From a virus, in IMG/VR virus record IMGVR_UViG_3300022750_000018, positions 1 to 48,866 of that record: a DNA stretch of 48,866 bases; one strand, written 5' to 3'. Positions 7,448 through 16,701 of the stretch are shown in pieces (the stretch's first letter is position 1; the number at the start of each line of letters is the position of its first letter). Position numbers and translations under genes: made by a program. The notes beneath the pieces were generated by a model that made no database searches, had not been told where the DNA came from, and saw nothing but the letters and a program-made list of their open reading frames with translations.

Positions 7448-7933
7448 TTAGGCTTCGCGAGTTGACGATTGAGCGGTGGTTTTCAGCAATGGCAGCGCAT
7501 AATCGATCTCAAAATCGCAATTCGGATAACGATATGCAGCAACCCGGCTCCGATCGAACGGCGCAATGGAAACCTTGTCGCCTTGGTTTCCGCCTAACAC
7601 CATCAGCCGTCCGCGATCGTCCTGCCCAACGACGAATCCAACATGGCCGCCACCTTCCCGATTAAAGACGACAATGCAGCCGTATGTCGGACGATCTAGC
7701 GCAATGCCGAATTCCTTCCACTTCAGAGCCCGATAATATTCCTTTGGATATTCCATGAGCGAGACTTTAAAGCAATACGCAGCGAACACTCCGCACCAAG
7801 GCGTGCTATCGTCCGACCACCATGCCTTTAATGTTGCAAGCATCTTTACGATCTCGGGCGCGGAATCCTTTCCGGGAATCTCTCTGGTGCCAAGGTATGA
7901 TCTGGCGACAGCTAGCCATTGCGGTTCAAGCAT
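7448..7933 (-). CDS. Endolysin, NlpC/P60-CHAP-like (TIGR02594 type)
   Basis: The protein is 161 residues from ATG 7933, which overlaps the upstream membrane gene by 8 bases and has GAGG before it; an in-frame upstream ATG at 7993 is less likely. The catalytic cysteine is in STPWCGVFAAYCF (Cys47) and the histidine in GGGHVGFVVG (His97). This is the layout of cysteine peptidases that cut peptidoglycan cross-bridges. There is no signal peptide, so it needs a holin. Two small membrane genes lie directly upstream. Confidence 0.85.
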   Translation of the reverse strand: MLEPQWLAVARSYLGTREIPGKDSAPEIVKMLATLKAWWSDDSTPWCGVFAAYCFKVSLMEYPKEYYRALKWKEFGIALDRPTYGCIVVFNREGGGHVGFVVGQDDRGRLMVLGGNQGDKVSIAPFDRSRVAAYRYPNCDFEIDYALPLLKTTAQSSTREA

Positions 7934-8240
7934 CGTTGCGCCTCGATAGGTCTTCTTCAACCCTTTGCGCCCTGCAATAATCAACAAGCTCATTTAGCAG
8001 AGTCAATACGAAAACGAGAATCCCAAACCACATAATTATATTCGGAGTTCCATTCGCATAAATCAGAGCGCCCACGCAAGCCGCAAATAGGCCAACAATC
8101 TTGATTATGTTCTTCGTATTTATCTTTGCTTCCAGCGCGATTAACAAGCTGGCGACGGCGATCGAGTAAAACACAGTCTTATTGCCTAGCCCATTAGGGA
8201 AATATTGAATCAGTAAGTCATGCATGATTATCCAACCCAT
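7926..8240 (-). CDS. Three-helix membrane protein, holin or holin partner
   Basis: The protein is 104 residues with three predicted hydrophobic segments (about 22-38, 45-63 and 68-88) and a charged C-terminus (CRAQRVEEDLSRRNDA). ATG 8225, 2 bases after the previous stop, is a possible alternative start. Its position between a holin-like gene and the endolysin suggests a lysis role, such as pore former or antiholin. No spanin was recognised. Confidence 0.65.
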   Translation of the reverse strand: MGWIIMHDLLIQYFPNGLGNKTVFYSIAVASLLIALEAKINTKNIIKIVGLFAACVGALIYANGTPNIIMWFGILVFVLTLLNELVDYCRAQRVEEDLSRRNDA

Positions 8241-8575
8241 TTTCTAAGTTGCGTTTTGACAACTTCTATCATGTCTTTATAGCTAATCTGCAATATCAAT
8301 TTGTTAGCTTTAGCGATGATAAGAAGGCCGAAAGCCCCGGAAGCAAACAAGACAAAATTCCGAATCGAAGGATCGACCGGATTCACCTTGCTGTAGTGCG
8401 CAACAATCGCTTCACCCATATAGATGCCTGCGAATATGCTGGCGATAAAAGAAGTCAGGATGTATCTGAACTTCATCTTTTCGTCGAGATAGCGGAGGGA
8501 AACGAACGCACCGCCGATGGCTGGCAAATATTCGAGAACCTTCTCGCCGATTTTCAGCCACCAGTCGTCGTTCAT
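8228..8575 (-). CDS. Putative holin (115 aa)
   Basis: ATG 8575 is preceded by GGAG at 6 bases, which favours it over ATG 8590/8587. Three hydrophobic segments: LPAIGGAFVSL, a helix with FIASIFAGIY, and NFVLFASGAFGLLIIA. The GG-rich first helix resembles the LydA-like phage holin group. It is coupled to the hydrolase gene upstream and the second membrane gene downstream. Confidence 0.65.
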   Translation of the reverse strand: MNDDWWLKIGEKVLEYLPAIGGAFVSLRYLDEKMKFRYILTSFIASIFAGIYMGEAIVAHYSKVNPVDPSIRNFVLFASGAFGLLIIAKANKLILQISYKDMIEVVKTQLRKWVG

Positions 8576-8586
8576 TTTTAACTCCA

Positions 8587-9450
8587 TCATTGCGTCTGCG
8601 TTATTTGGCGAATCATTTCAGCACGCTCTGCTGCTGTTATAGCGTGGCCAATATTCCATTCCTTGTATACAACCTTCGCAGAAGGTGAATGCAATTCTAT
8701 TGCCGCTTTTGCCTGCTCTCCGTGAATCTTTGGAGAGGTTGTATCCAGAGTCCCTGCATTCAGGTAGACAGTCGCACGCCCGATGCTGTTTAGAAGTCTC
8801 GCGCGAGGAGAGCGATTCACATAAATAGGATCGTCATCATTCACTGGTGCAGCGCCGAGGCCTGCCACCATGTCATTTTTAAGCGAGTTGTCAGAAGTCC
8901 CGGCATATAAAAGAGCAAGATCGAAAATCGGCAAATATAAAGAGGCTCGTCTAACAACACCGGGATATTTCCCCATGAAGTTCATTGCTGCCATCGTGCC
9001 ACCGGAATACGCAATTATATCGACATTAATGACGCCTGTTAGATATTTAACCCGGTCAACAACGGCCTTAATCTCATCAATCGAAGAATCTGAGCCTAAT
9101 GCCTGCGCCGTATTATTAACGCCTTTAAAATTGGGCGAAACGACAACAACCCGATCCATCTGCGCCAGTTCAGGAAAGTCATTCGGCGCTTGACTCATCG
9201 TTCCCGACCAAGAATGCAAAAATAAAATTATACGGTTGGCATTCGCTTTCGCGAAAAATCGATAGGGGATTGCTGGATTAAGGTTGTCGCCTTCTGTCCA
9301 ATATGTCCCATTCGTCACCATGCTGACTGGATAAGTAAAGCCAACGAGACGAGACTGAATATCGTCCAGCTTCGCGAGAACATCTTCTTCGGAGGAATAG
9401 CACGCCGTGCTTATTAAAAGCAGGAGAGCAAGAGCGAGTCTCTTAATCAT
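8587..9450 (-). CDS. Exported alpha/beta-hydrolase (esterase/peptidase-like)
   Basis: The protein is 287 residues. The N-terminus MIKRLALALLLLISTAC reads as a signal peptide, with a cysteine at 17 that could be a weak lipobox. The hydrolase core shows an oxyanion-type FLHSWSG (77-83), nucleophile Ser149 in AYSGGT, Asp236 in GTLDTT and His269 in IGHA. The substrate is unknown. Position beside fibre and lysis genes suggests action on host surface polymer or envelope lipid. Export of a phage enzyme is unusual. Its start overlaps the 45-residue gene by 8 bases. Confidence 0.75.
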   Translation of the reverse strand: MIKRLALALLLLISTACYSSEEDVLAKLDDIQSRLVGFTYPVSMVTNGTYWTEGDNLNPAIPYRFFAKANANRIILFLHSWSGTMSQAPNDFPELAQMDRVVVVSPNFKGVNNTAQALGSDSSIDEIKAVVDRVKYLTGVINVDIIAYSGGTMAAMNFMGKYPGVVRRASLYLPIFDLALLYAGTSDNSLKNDMVAGLGAAPVNDDDPIYVNRSPRARLLNSIGRATVYLNAGTLDTTSPKIHGEQAKAAIELHSPSAKVVYKEWNIGHAITAAERAEMIRQITQTQ

Positions 9451-9580
9451 CGCTTTCTTCCTTTGGTGCTTGGATTACATCAGGCTGCTCTTCTTGGAAA
9501 GTCTCAGTGTTTTTGTCAATGTCTTTTTTGCTATCAACGGAGCGCCATCCAGTTCCGTCTTTCTTTAATGCGTAAGCCAT
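9443..9580 (-). CDS. Small fibre-associated protein (45 aa)
   Basis: AAGGAG precedes ATG 9580. The start MAYALKKDGTGWRSVDS is a pattern seen in short phage proteins placed behind tail fibre genes, sometimes annotated as fibre assembly pieces. The rest is acidic. It is coupled to the fibre gene upstream and the hydrolase downstream. Confidence 0.7.
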   Translation of the reverse strand: MAYALKKDGTGWRSVDSKKDIDKNTETFQEEQPDVIQAPKEESDD

Positions 9581-9590
9581 AATGTTCTCC

Positions 9591-10610
9591 TTAAAGGTTA
9601 ATCTCGAAGCCTTGAATCCAACCGTTCCCGTTTGCTGCAGACGTGTTGGCGTAATATATATTTGCCGATTCTAAAATAAAATCAAAATTTGTTGTTTGAT
9701 ACGTTGTTGTCTGACTTATCGCAGGAGGAGGATTCGTCAATGATCCAGCACCACCATAGGAATTATTTGGCGCAAGAATCATCGAGCCTGCTGAATTTTG
9801 GTTCGATATTTGGCCTTGAATCTTTGCAGCAATTGGCGGTGCATAGGCTGAAATAGAAGTAGCAACCCACGTTGGAGGATTCGTGGCTGTTCCTGCAACA
9901 CCAGAAAAAGCAATCGGAAGATTCAAAACATTGCTTCCGGCAGCAACCTTATATTGCCAACTGCGTCCTGTTTGAATAAATGAAAGCGGAAATTTACTTC
10001 CTGTGTTATCCGTCTTAATTACGCCGACCAACGCGAAATGCGTATATCCAGAGGGCAGAGTTGGTGCCGTTGCGCTCGCCGATAATAGCCCTGCGATTGT
10101 TGTTCCATTCCAAATTATGTAACTGTATAGCCAAGTGTTGGCAGGGATAACGCCTGTATCGTAAGCATTAGCAGCGCCTGTTGCAGCACTATTAATTGTT
10201 ACATTTACGCCTGTCACGGTCTTATAAGCACCGCCCGCGCTTTTTAATACAACAGCGTCCGCAGTGATTAAAACAGAAGCATTCGTGCCTGTTGCTGAAG
10301 CATTAAGATTTTTAAACGCGCCTTGTGTCCCGCCAGAGCTAATCGCGCTGATGGCATTCGTGATGGCCGTCACTAGTGCCGAAACGGTTAATGCATCTGT
10401 AATATTCGTCGCTTGATTATCAGCGACGAACTGGGCGACAGCAGCCGTTATTTTCGAAGATTGTTTAAGGGCTTTATTTACAAGTTTCCTTTTCGCGATC
10501 CCGGCCTTGTTGCCTGTGGCTTGGTCTCCGTCAGCAGCATATTGTGCGTCGTCATAAATGTCGGTGGCCGAAGCTGTGTCAGCAAACGGTAGAATGTTAG
10601 AAGTTGCCAT
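9591..10610 (-). CDS. Tail fibre protein (339 aa)
   Basis: The N-terminus (residues 1-85) matches the attachment region common to many phage tail fibres: NILPFADTASAT, YAADGDQATGNKAGIAK, then LVNKALKQSSKIT and AQFVADNQ. The rest is Ser/Thr/Ala/Asn-rich beta-structured sequence. There is no chaperone domain and no visible enzyme motif. It follows the DUF2612 baseplate gene, the normal place for a fibre. Confidence 0.8.
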   Translation of the reverse strand: MATSNILPFADTASATDIYDDAQYAADGDQATGNKAGIAKRKLVNKALKQSSKITAAVAQFVADNQATNITDALTVSALVTAITNAISAISSGGTQGAFKNLNASATGTNASVLITADAVVLKSAGGAYKTVTGVNVTINSAATGAANAYDTGVIPANTWLYSYIIWNGTTIAGLLSASATAPTLPSGYTHFALVGVIKTDNTGSKFPLSFIQTGRSWQYKVAAGSNVLNLPIAFSGVAGTATNPPTWVATSISAYAPPIAAKIQGQISNQNSAGSMILAPNNSYGGAGSLTNPPPAISQTTTYQTTNFDFILESANIYYANTSAANGNGWIQGFEINL

Positions 10611-10622
10611 TTTGTATTCCTC

Positions 10623-11291
10623 TTATGCTGGTATTATTTCGATTGGCCATGATCCCTGATCCCAGCCTTTCAGTAAATCGTTGTTAACATCCCAAGAGAA
10701 GATTGGGCCATTATCCGGTGCAACGTCATAGCTGTTTATTCTAACGCCTTCTGGCTTCAGAGGTATATAGCCGCCTGTCAATAAAGCGAATGTTACGGCA
10801 TCCAGATTAAGCCCGAATATCGCAACGGTCATCGACATATCCTGATTGTCCTGGATAACGATCTGTGAATTGTCGCCAAAAGCTTGCCGCCAAACGGCAT
10901 ACGCGCCAGGAATAGAGCCGTCCCAAGTGTTGGCGGCAATCTTCGCTTTTAGCAATATGCGATAGGAATCGTCTGGCAAGCTAGTCAGGCCGGAAGTCGG
11001 ATCGAATTCCCCAATCCACGTTCCTGAGTCCCATCCTGTGGTTGCCGCATCATCCCAGCTGAAATAAACACCAACCAAAGGGATCGCAACATTACGCGAA
11101 CGGCCTATCCATTCACCGACTTTATCTAACTGGACGCCTATGGCGGAGTCGATGTCGAAGGCTTCTGGCAGGCTTAAAATAATCTCTTGGAGCTTAACCA
11201 ATGGATTTAAGCCTGCCAGAGCCATCGCCATATATTTCGGCCTTTGGTTGTGCTCGCTTGTGATTAAATCCTGATATTCTGCTAAGGTCAT
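10623..11291 (-). CDS. DUF2612 family baseplate protein
   Basis: The protein is 222 residues. Typical features are QLDKVGEWIGRSR, the paired WDSGTW and WDQGSW motifs, and YRILLKAKIAANTWDGS. The family sits between gpJ-like baseplate and fibre genes in Bcep781-like phages and is thought to link the fibre to the baseplate wedge. Its start overlaps the end of the gpJ-like gene by ATGA. Confidence 0.85.
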   Translation of the reverse strand: MTLAEYQDLITSEHNQRPKYMAMALAGLNPLVKLQEIILSLPEAFDIDSAIGVQLDKVGEWIGRSRNVAIPLVGVYFSWDDAATTGWDSGTWIGEFDPTSGLTSLPDDSYRILLKAKIAANTWDGSIPGAYAVWRQAFGDNSQIVIQDNQDMSMTVAIFGLNLDAVTFALLTGGYIPLKPEGVRINSYDVAPDNGPIFSWDVNNDLLKGWDQGSWPIEIIPA

Positions 11292-12463
11292 ACGACGATA
11301 ATCGTTACATCAGCCAAGGCTGTGAATGGGACTTCGTTAAAAGCGATTGCAATGTCCGCTGTTCCGAAGGCGCCAGCGTTCTTCTTAATGCGCAGAAGGT
11401 CGATCTCGAACGTATTGCCTGCGACCGTTCCGCCCAAGTTGGCAGGGCTGAATAGGCGGTTGATATAAACGTCCTGCCCAATATCCATATTGGCAACATA
11501 ATCGACCAAAGCCTGTTTAATCAGGTCGGCGTAACCCGTTGTATAGCCAAGCAAGGCGTGCACAGTAACTTCGATGCCAATCGTAACGACCGTTGGACGG
11601 TAGAAATTAATCACATTAGGCACGCCATATTCGTCGAACGTGGTGATGGAAGTTGTTCCATAGGTCGTCGTGCCGGGCGTCTTATGAATCGCGATCGCGT
11701 CCGCGATAGCCTGTGAATCGCCTGATTCCGCAACGATAGAGATCGAATGCGCTGGAAGGCCGTCTGCATCCGTTCCTGATCCGTCATTCTCATAGCCTTT
11801 AACTCGACCAACTCCTGCCACTGCCTTAACAGCACCAACCGTGCCGTCGAATACAGAAAGCGAAGGCAAAGCGGTAGAAGACGATTGGCGAAGGCGCAAC
11901 TGCGCGTCCGTCTCGACCGGAGCGCCGGGAACAGCAGCCAATACGTTATTAACCGTTTGCCAGCCCAAGGTCGGCGTGCCAATCTTGTTAATGGTAGAAG
12001 CGCCAGCAGTGATCGCGCCTATCGTATCAGATAACGCCGTGACAGTAATTTCGCCGCCAATCGGGATAAGCACCGAAGCCGGAAGATTCCATTTTTGGCC
12101 GAGTGTGTCTTCAGCCTGCCCATTCGTGATTGTCGTTCCGGGTTGGCCAACAATGAACAGGTCAGCTTCTGAATAAGTAGCGATCGCGCGGGCGATCCCG
12201 TTAATCTTTACATTGCGAGATAAGCCGACACCTTGCGCTGTTGACGGGCTGAATGCGTTATACGTCGCGGCAGCAATCCCCATTGTGTCATAGATAGCAG
12301 CAGCCTGAACAGCAATCCACTGGCCGTCTTGGGAATCCGCTTCGAGATAGATGTCGTCACCATATATGTTCCTGTATTCGTCCTGTAGAAATTCCAAGAC
12401 GGTCGGATAATCCGGGAAATGGAATCCAGTCGCGTCGATATAGCAAAGATCAGCAATCGCCAT
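11288..12463 (-). CDS. Baseplate J-like protein
   Basis: The protein is 391 residues of the gpJ/gp6 baseplate wedge type. It shows the N-terminal YRNIYGDDIYLEADSQDGQW segment, ETDAQLRLR in the middle and the VKAVAGVGRVKGYEN region with a following acidic stretch. It is coupled to both neighbours. Confidence 0.88.
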   Translation of the reverse strand: MAIADLCYIDATGFHFPDYPTVLEFLQDEYRNIYGDDIYLEADSQDGQWIAVQAAAIYDTMGIAAATYNAFSPSTAQGVGLSRNVKINGIARAIATYSEADLFIVGQPGTTITNGQAEDTLGQKWNLPASVLIPIGGEITVTALSDTIGAITAGASTINKIGTPTLGWQTVNNVLAAVPGAPVETDAQLRLRQSSSTALPSLSVFDGTVGAVKAVAGVGRVKGYENDGSGTDADGLPAHSISIVAESGDSQAIADAIAIHKTPGTTTYGTTSITTFDEYGVPNVINFYRPTVVTIGIEVTVHALLGYTTGYADLIKQALVDYVANMDIGQDVYINRLFSPANLGGTVAGNTFEIDLLRIKKNAGAFGTADIAIAFNEVPFTALADVTIIVV

Positions 12464-12819
12464 TATAACACCTCATTGATCGTGATCGGGCCATATATTG
12501 TGTCGATCTCTATTTGCACGGCTAGCGTCCTATTGTCAGGATTGAATTGCGATCCATAATCGGTTATCGAGGAAACGCCTTGCGTCTCCAGAACATGAGC
12601 GCGAATCGTATTGTCAGCAGTCGTTTGCTGTTGCTTTCCCAATACACCTTCGACCCATGGCATTCCTTCCTCTATGTCCAGAAACCATTCCGTCAGCCAT
12701 AAGCGCAACCGGGTTAAAACGGCCTGCGCTACGCCAACCGGATCGTCCTTATAAAAGTTTACCTGCCCTTGGCCAAACGAATAATCGTCCGTTCCGGCTT
12801 CTAACCGACGATAACGCAT
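12463..12819 (-). CDS. Baseplate wedge protein, gp25-like
   Basis: The protein is 118 residues. Features: WFLDIEEGMPWVEGVLGKQ and a conserved C-terminus of alternating beta strands (NPDNRTLAVQIEIDTIYGP). Size, position before gpJ and the W-x2-D/E-x4-G-x-P-W pattern fit the small wedge protein of contractile tails. Confidence 0.8.
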   Translation of the reverse strand: MRYRRLEAGTDDYSFGQGQVNFYKDDPVGVAQAVLTRLRLWLTEWFLDIEEGMPWVEGVLGKQQQTTADNTIRAHVLETQGVSSITDYGSQFNPDNRTLAVQIEIDTIYGPITINEVL

Positions 12820-13499
12820 TATGGAACTGGCCCGCCAGAAGTTCCAACGCCTGTATCAACGCCAGTATGTTTATGCGTCGCAAAGGTGATCCCATTAAAG
12901 ACTTGCTGACCGCTCAACTGGTTGTAATTCCCGGTCTGATTAGTCACACCTACAATGTTCACAATTGGAGCCTCGATGTTAATTGCGGTTGTTGCTTTTA
13001 ACGAAATAGTTCCGCCAGAAATACGAACATAATTCGTTCCAGCGTCATTGCGTAATTCTACGCTATCCGCAGAGACATTAGCTAGTTTTTTCGGCTGGCT
13101 TGTCGGCGCTAGGATCGCGAAGGCGTCACTCAAGTCGTGCATACGATCGTCCACGGCTTTTTGCACGCCTCCAGACTGCCACCAGCCATCGATGCAGCGC
13201 GATCCGAATACAACGAGAACTTCATCGCCTGCGGCAATCGGGAAAGTTAAGGCATAGCCGCCACCACGAGGCCATACAATCGGAACGTCAACCAGAAGAG
13301 GCAGATTCACCAAGGAAGTCGATCCATCAGGCGCAAGCGTCTCACCCTTAATCGCAGGCTGCACGCTGACTGTCTGTGCTTCAAGATCGGCGGACGTTAC
13401 AATTCCGGGCAGCGTAGTCCACATTCCGGCCTGATGACCTTCCATCGCGAGCCGGAGCGCCTCTTCTGCGTCGTCTAATTCCTCACGCCGATCGATCAT
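12819..13499 (-). CDS. Baseplate central spike (gp138/gpV-like)
   Basis: The protein is 226 residues. The N-terminal OB-fold region (residues 25-110) carries the family pattern MWTTLPGIVTSADLEAQTV and GDEVLVVFG. A repetitive beta-helix follows (SGGTISLKATTAINIEAPIV). The end has THKHTGVDTG, where the HxH pair would hold an iron ion at the tip, as in P2 gpV and phi92 gp138. It punctures the outer membrane on sheath contraction. Confidence 0.85.
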   Translation of the reverse strand: MIDRREELDDAEEALRLAMEGHQAGMWTTLPGIVTSADLEAQTVSVQPAIKGETLAPDGSTSLVNLPLLVDVPIVWPRGGGYALTFPIAAGDEVLVVFGSRCIDGWWQSGGVQKAVDDRMHDLSDAFAILAPTSQPKKLANVSADSVELRNDAGTNYVRISGGTISLKATTAINIEAPIVNIVGVTNQTGNYNQLSGQQVFNGITFATHKHTGVDTGVGTSGGPVP

Positions 13500-14422
13500 A
13501 TTGTGTCAACCTCTTGCCCTTTCGGAGCGGAAGCGTCCACGTCCAATAATGTTAAATCACAAAACCAATCATTCCCGCGTGTGTCGCCTAAAAACTCAAC
13601 CTTGTATAGACGATAGATGCCGTCTACAGAAAGCCCAACTGGTTGAGCGCCGGGCGCGTCGGTCGTTGGTTTTTCTTCGTCCTTCAACTTAGCCAACCGG
13701 ATGTCGTCGGAATCAATCTTTACACGGCCTGCGATCTTCAGCATTGGATTGAGCAGGCATCGGGCTTTCACGCCTTTCGTCGTTTGCTCAGGCGTATCGA
13801 TCAGGCCTGTCCGTGCATTAAGCACGACGGCCTCTGAAGGCAACAACGAGCGGAGCTTAACCATCTGCAATTTGTTATCCTGAATCGACCATGTGCTGCC
13901 TGTCTGACTAGCAACCTTGCGAAGGATAGAGCGTGCATTGCCATACATAACCTTGCCACGTGGCAGGCGATCCGTTCCGAGATCGTCGATAAAGCCGCGA
14001 TTGGTATTCGTCATTGAACTCAGTGCTGCGTCCGCGATATTGCCCTGCGTCGCGCCAGCTGATATTGTTTTGTTAATAATGGCGAAGTTATAGTCTTGGT
14101 CACCGTCCGCTGCTCGTATGTCGAGATACGTGTCCACACCGTTTTCGCGTCCATATTTCGCCTCCTTAATATTGCCTTGAAAGACAACGCCGAAATTCTC
14201 TTCATATCCGGCCTGCAATGTTATAAGGTTAAATTCCTTCTCAATTCGATTGGCTGTATCGCGAGCGACATTCCATATGCGAATCGCGGCAACATTCGGG
14301 CTTTGCGCATCCGACTTTTTGACCTGAAACGTAATCCGCAACTGGCTAAAATCCAACGAGAAATCATTATTGGAAACGAGTAGCGTGCATTTACGGAGAT
14401 ATTGTTCAGGATTACACTTCAT
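13496..14422 (-). CDS. Baseplate hub protein (gp44/XkdQ-like)
   Basis: About 308 residues from ATG 14422, inside the end of the previous gene; ATG 14437 is an alternative. The N-terminal beta domain (FSLDFSQLRITFQVKK, then IRIWNV) and the later domain with GNIADAALS and LGDTRGNDWFCDLTL follow the hub proteins that carry the spike. Its position directly before the spike gene agrees. Confidence 0.8.
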   Translation of the reverse strand: MKCNPEQYLRKCTLLVSNNDFSLDFSQLRITFQVKKSDAQSPNVAAIRIWNVARDTANRIEKEFNLITLQAGYEENFGVVFQGNIKEAKYGRENGVDTYLDIRAADGDQDYNFAIINKTISAGATQGNIADAALSSMTNTNRGFIDDLGTDRLPRGKVMYGNARSILRKVASQTGSTWSIQDNKLQMVKLRSLLPSEAVVLNARTGLIDTPEQTTKGVKARCLLNPMLKIAGRVKIDSDDIRLAKLKDEEKPTTDAPGAQPVGLSVDGIYRLYKVEFLGDTRGNDWFCDLTLLDVDASAPKGQEVDTI

Positions 14423-14717
14423 ACAATACGTCCGCACCGAAGCCTAAATTATCCAGCGTTGGCACGGCATAGTCGTCCCCATCGGCCACAACGTAAAGCA
14501 GGCCGGGGACTCCAACATACGAATATTGCGAAAGAAGATTCGCGCCCGTAACCAGAGGAACATTCATAATAAGAGGATTATTATCCTGATCGTAGAAGTC
14601 GATTATCCATCCAGCGTCTGGAGCATCGTTCCAACGGCTCACAAGGATATAGTCCGTGCCGGATAAGCTTATCGTAAAGCGCTGTGGGACATTCGTTAAT
14701 GGAAGTTGTAATATCAT
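14412..14717 (-). CDS. Baseplate plug-like protein (DUF6983 / Pam3 gp18 type)
   Basis: The protein is 101 residues. Features: LPLTNVPQRFTISLSG, ILVSRWND, WIIDFYDQDNNPLI and VPLVTGANLL, then LGFGADVLYEV. The family sits between Dit-like and hub genes in simple contractile tails, where it plugs the hub channel. Confidence 0.75.
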   Translation of the reverse strand: MILQLPLTNVPQRFTISLSGTDYILVSRWNDAPDAGWIIDFYDQDNNPLIMNVPLVTGANLLSQYSYVGVPGLLYVVADGDDYAVPTLDNLGFGADVLYEV

Positions 14718-15241
14718 CCGAATAATTCCCTGAGCGCCGACTTCTTCTTAACGGTTGGTGTTGCCTTTTTCGTCCCGGCATTTTGCGTCTTTCCGGTCTT
14801 ACCTGCCATGCGCTGACGCGAGCGCGGAGGGACGGAGGTTACTTCAACCCTGACTGTAATTATTTCTTGGATCGTCGCTACGATCTGCAGGATGTTTTCG
14901 GTCTTATCGTCTGTCGTATTCCCGAGAGACTTGAACAGCATATTTCGATAAATGCGTTTGCCCGTTACGACATCGAACGGCACACGAGAAGCCTGCAAAG
15001 CGAGTAGACGGTCATAGGTCTCAGCCAACGGCAATAAATCGTCGCTGAACATTAATTCTACAACGAGGCCAACAGGCTTTTTATAAGCATGGTCTGTTAT
15101 CGCCGCGCCTTCCTGAACCGGATGCTGCGTGATCTCTAATTCATCGGTTCCGACTTCCCTCACCGTGACTTGCGCAGAGAATCCTCCAACCTGACGTTGT
15201 GGGCGAATTACAGCCGTTGTTTCAGGAGTAAAGCCAGCCAT
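14714..15241 (-). CDS. Dit-like tail/baseplate protein
   Basis: The protein is 175 residues. It has the pattern TEYPVQ-like EITQHPVQEGAAITDHAY, then LVVELMFSD, and a long central domain. The tail is basic and flexible (Lys/Thr/Ala-rich, 140-170). It lies next to the tape measure, the usual place for the distal tail ring protein. Its ATG overlaps the tape measure stop. Confidence 0.78.
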   Translation of the reverse strand: MAGFTPETTAVIRPQRQVGGFSAQVTVREVGTDELEITQHPVQEGAAITDHAYKKPVGLVVELMFSDDLLPLAETYDRLLALQASRVPFDVVTGKRIYRNMLFKSLGNTTDDKTENILQIVATIQEIITVRVEVTSVPPRSRQRMAGKTGKTQNAGTKKATPTVKKKSALRELFG

Positions 15242-16701
15242 TATTTTGCCGCCCCTTTCATATTCCGCACCATGTCGTCATTTATCCGGCCTTGATGCCC
15301 GCCGACGATCGCCGCCGCCTGTTTTGGGTCTTGAACGCCATAAACGTTGATATCGGTTTTCTGCTGCATATTCGAGACCGCGCCGCCCAATCCTGTCCTG
15401 GCTTGCGGACTTGGGGCAAGCTGGCCTTGATTCTGCGTGACGGCACTAGGAACGAACTGCTTCGCGGTATCGCCTAAGTTGGAGACGATATTGCCCGCGT
15501 GCGTTAATGCGCCGCTAAAGTCGCCATGGATAAGATCGCTCAATGCGCCGAATCCTTCGAACATGTTCATGAAGAATGCGGTCAGCAAGTTATGGATAAA
15601 ATTAATGGCCGTGCCTAATGCATCGAAGAATGGCATCCACTGAGACCAATCGAACAGGCTGTCGCCGCCTTCTTTCCAAGTTAGGAAGTCGTCCACCAGA
15701 GCGAGAATTGCGACACCGAGCGCAGCCAGCACGCCCAACGGTGAGGCAAGGATCGTCGCGCTCAAAAGCTTCCAGGCAATTATTGCGAGCGCAATCTTCC
15801 CCAGCCAGCCGTCCGTGGCCTGATTGATTTTATCCAGCCAGCCGATAAACGTTCCAATCGCGCCGAAGACGATTCCGAATACCCGCACGGCAAGTGTTAT
15901 CATCGACTGCGCGAGGCGTAGGATTATTTCTAGGATTGGCGATATGGCATCAACAATCTTGGGCGCAACGTCGATCGCGAATCGGGTGAACTTCTCCATC
16001 ATTAATGTCAATGGAATAAAGAATTTCGCCGCGATCTTCTTGCCTATACTGCCCAAGACCATGTGCATCCGATCCCAAGCATCCATAAACTTGCCAGCGT
16101 CTTCTGCTGCTTTGTTTATTTGATCCTGATCGAACAGCGTGTTGAATTCGTCTTTCAGGCCTGCCACGTCGCCTGTAAGTGTATCGAGTAGTGTCTTGTC
16201 TAGTCCGAGGCGCTGGAGGATAGCAGACTGCTTGCCGCGCTCCAAGCCCTTAATTGCGTCACCAACTTCCCAAACAAGATCGGTCGCTGACTTCAGCTGC
16301 CCATTCGAATCCTTTACGCTGACACCAATCTCTTTGAATATCTTCTTCGCGCGGCCTAGCCCAAGCGCGGCATCGCCTGCAGACTTGCTGAATGTTTCGA
16401 GAGAGGCTTGCGCAGTAGCAACGTCCGAGCCGGAAAGCTGGGCAACATAGCCAAACTCTTGCACGGCGCCAGCTGTAGAATTGATACGGTGCGCAAGATC
16501 GCCGAGATCGTCCATCTGTTCAGCCACACCTTGCGTGAACATGAATATCCCGGTCGAAGCAGTAGCGACGGCAGCAGCAATCCCTGCCACGCCGATAGCG
16601 GCAACAGAGAGGAAAGACTTGAAGGATTTTTCAGAATTGGCATCGACTTCGAAACCGAGGCCAACAAGGAATTCTTTAATGGTATCAGCTGAACCAGCCA
16701 T
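15241..16701 (-). CDS. Tape measure protein
   Basis: The protein is 486 residues with a hydrophobic N-terminal region (AAIGVAGIAAAVATAST), a long helical middle and hydrophobic helices near 290-345 (LAIIAWKLLSATILASPLGV). The usual rule of about 1.5 angstrom per residue suggests a short tail near 70 nm. Its ATG overlaps by one base the stop of the frameshifted chaperone extension, as expected for G/GT then tape measure order. Confidence 0.88.
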   Translation of the reverse strand: MAGSADTIKEFLVGLGFEVDANSEKSFKSFLSVAAIGVAGIAAAVATASTGIFMFTQGVAEQMDDLGDLAHRINSTAGAVQEFGYVAQLSGSDVATAQASLETFSKSAGDAALGLGRAKKIFKEIGVSVKDSNGQLKSATDLVWEVGDAIKGLERGKQSAILQRLGLDKTLLDTLTGDVAGLKDEFNTLFDQDQINKAAEDAGKFMDAWDRMHMVLGSIGKKIAAKFFIPLTLMMEKFTRFAIDVAPKIVDAISPILEIILRLAQSMITLAVRVFGIVFGAIGTFIGWLDKINQATDGWLGKIALAIIAWKLLSATILASPLGVLAALGVAILALVDDFLTWKEGGDSLFDWSQWMPFFDALGTAINFIHNLLTAFFMNMFEGFGALSDLIHGDFSGALTHAGNIVSNLGDTAKQFVPSAVTQNQGQLAPSPQARTGLGGAVSNMQQKTDINVYGVQDPKQAAAIVGGHQGRINDDMVRNMKGAAK

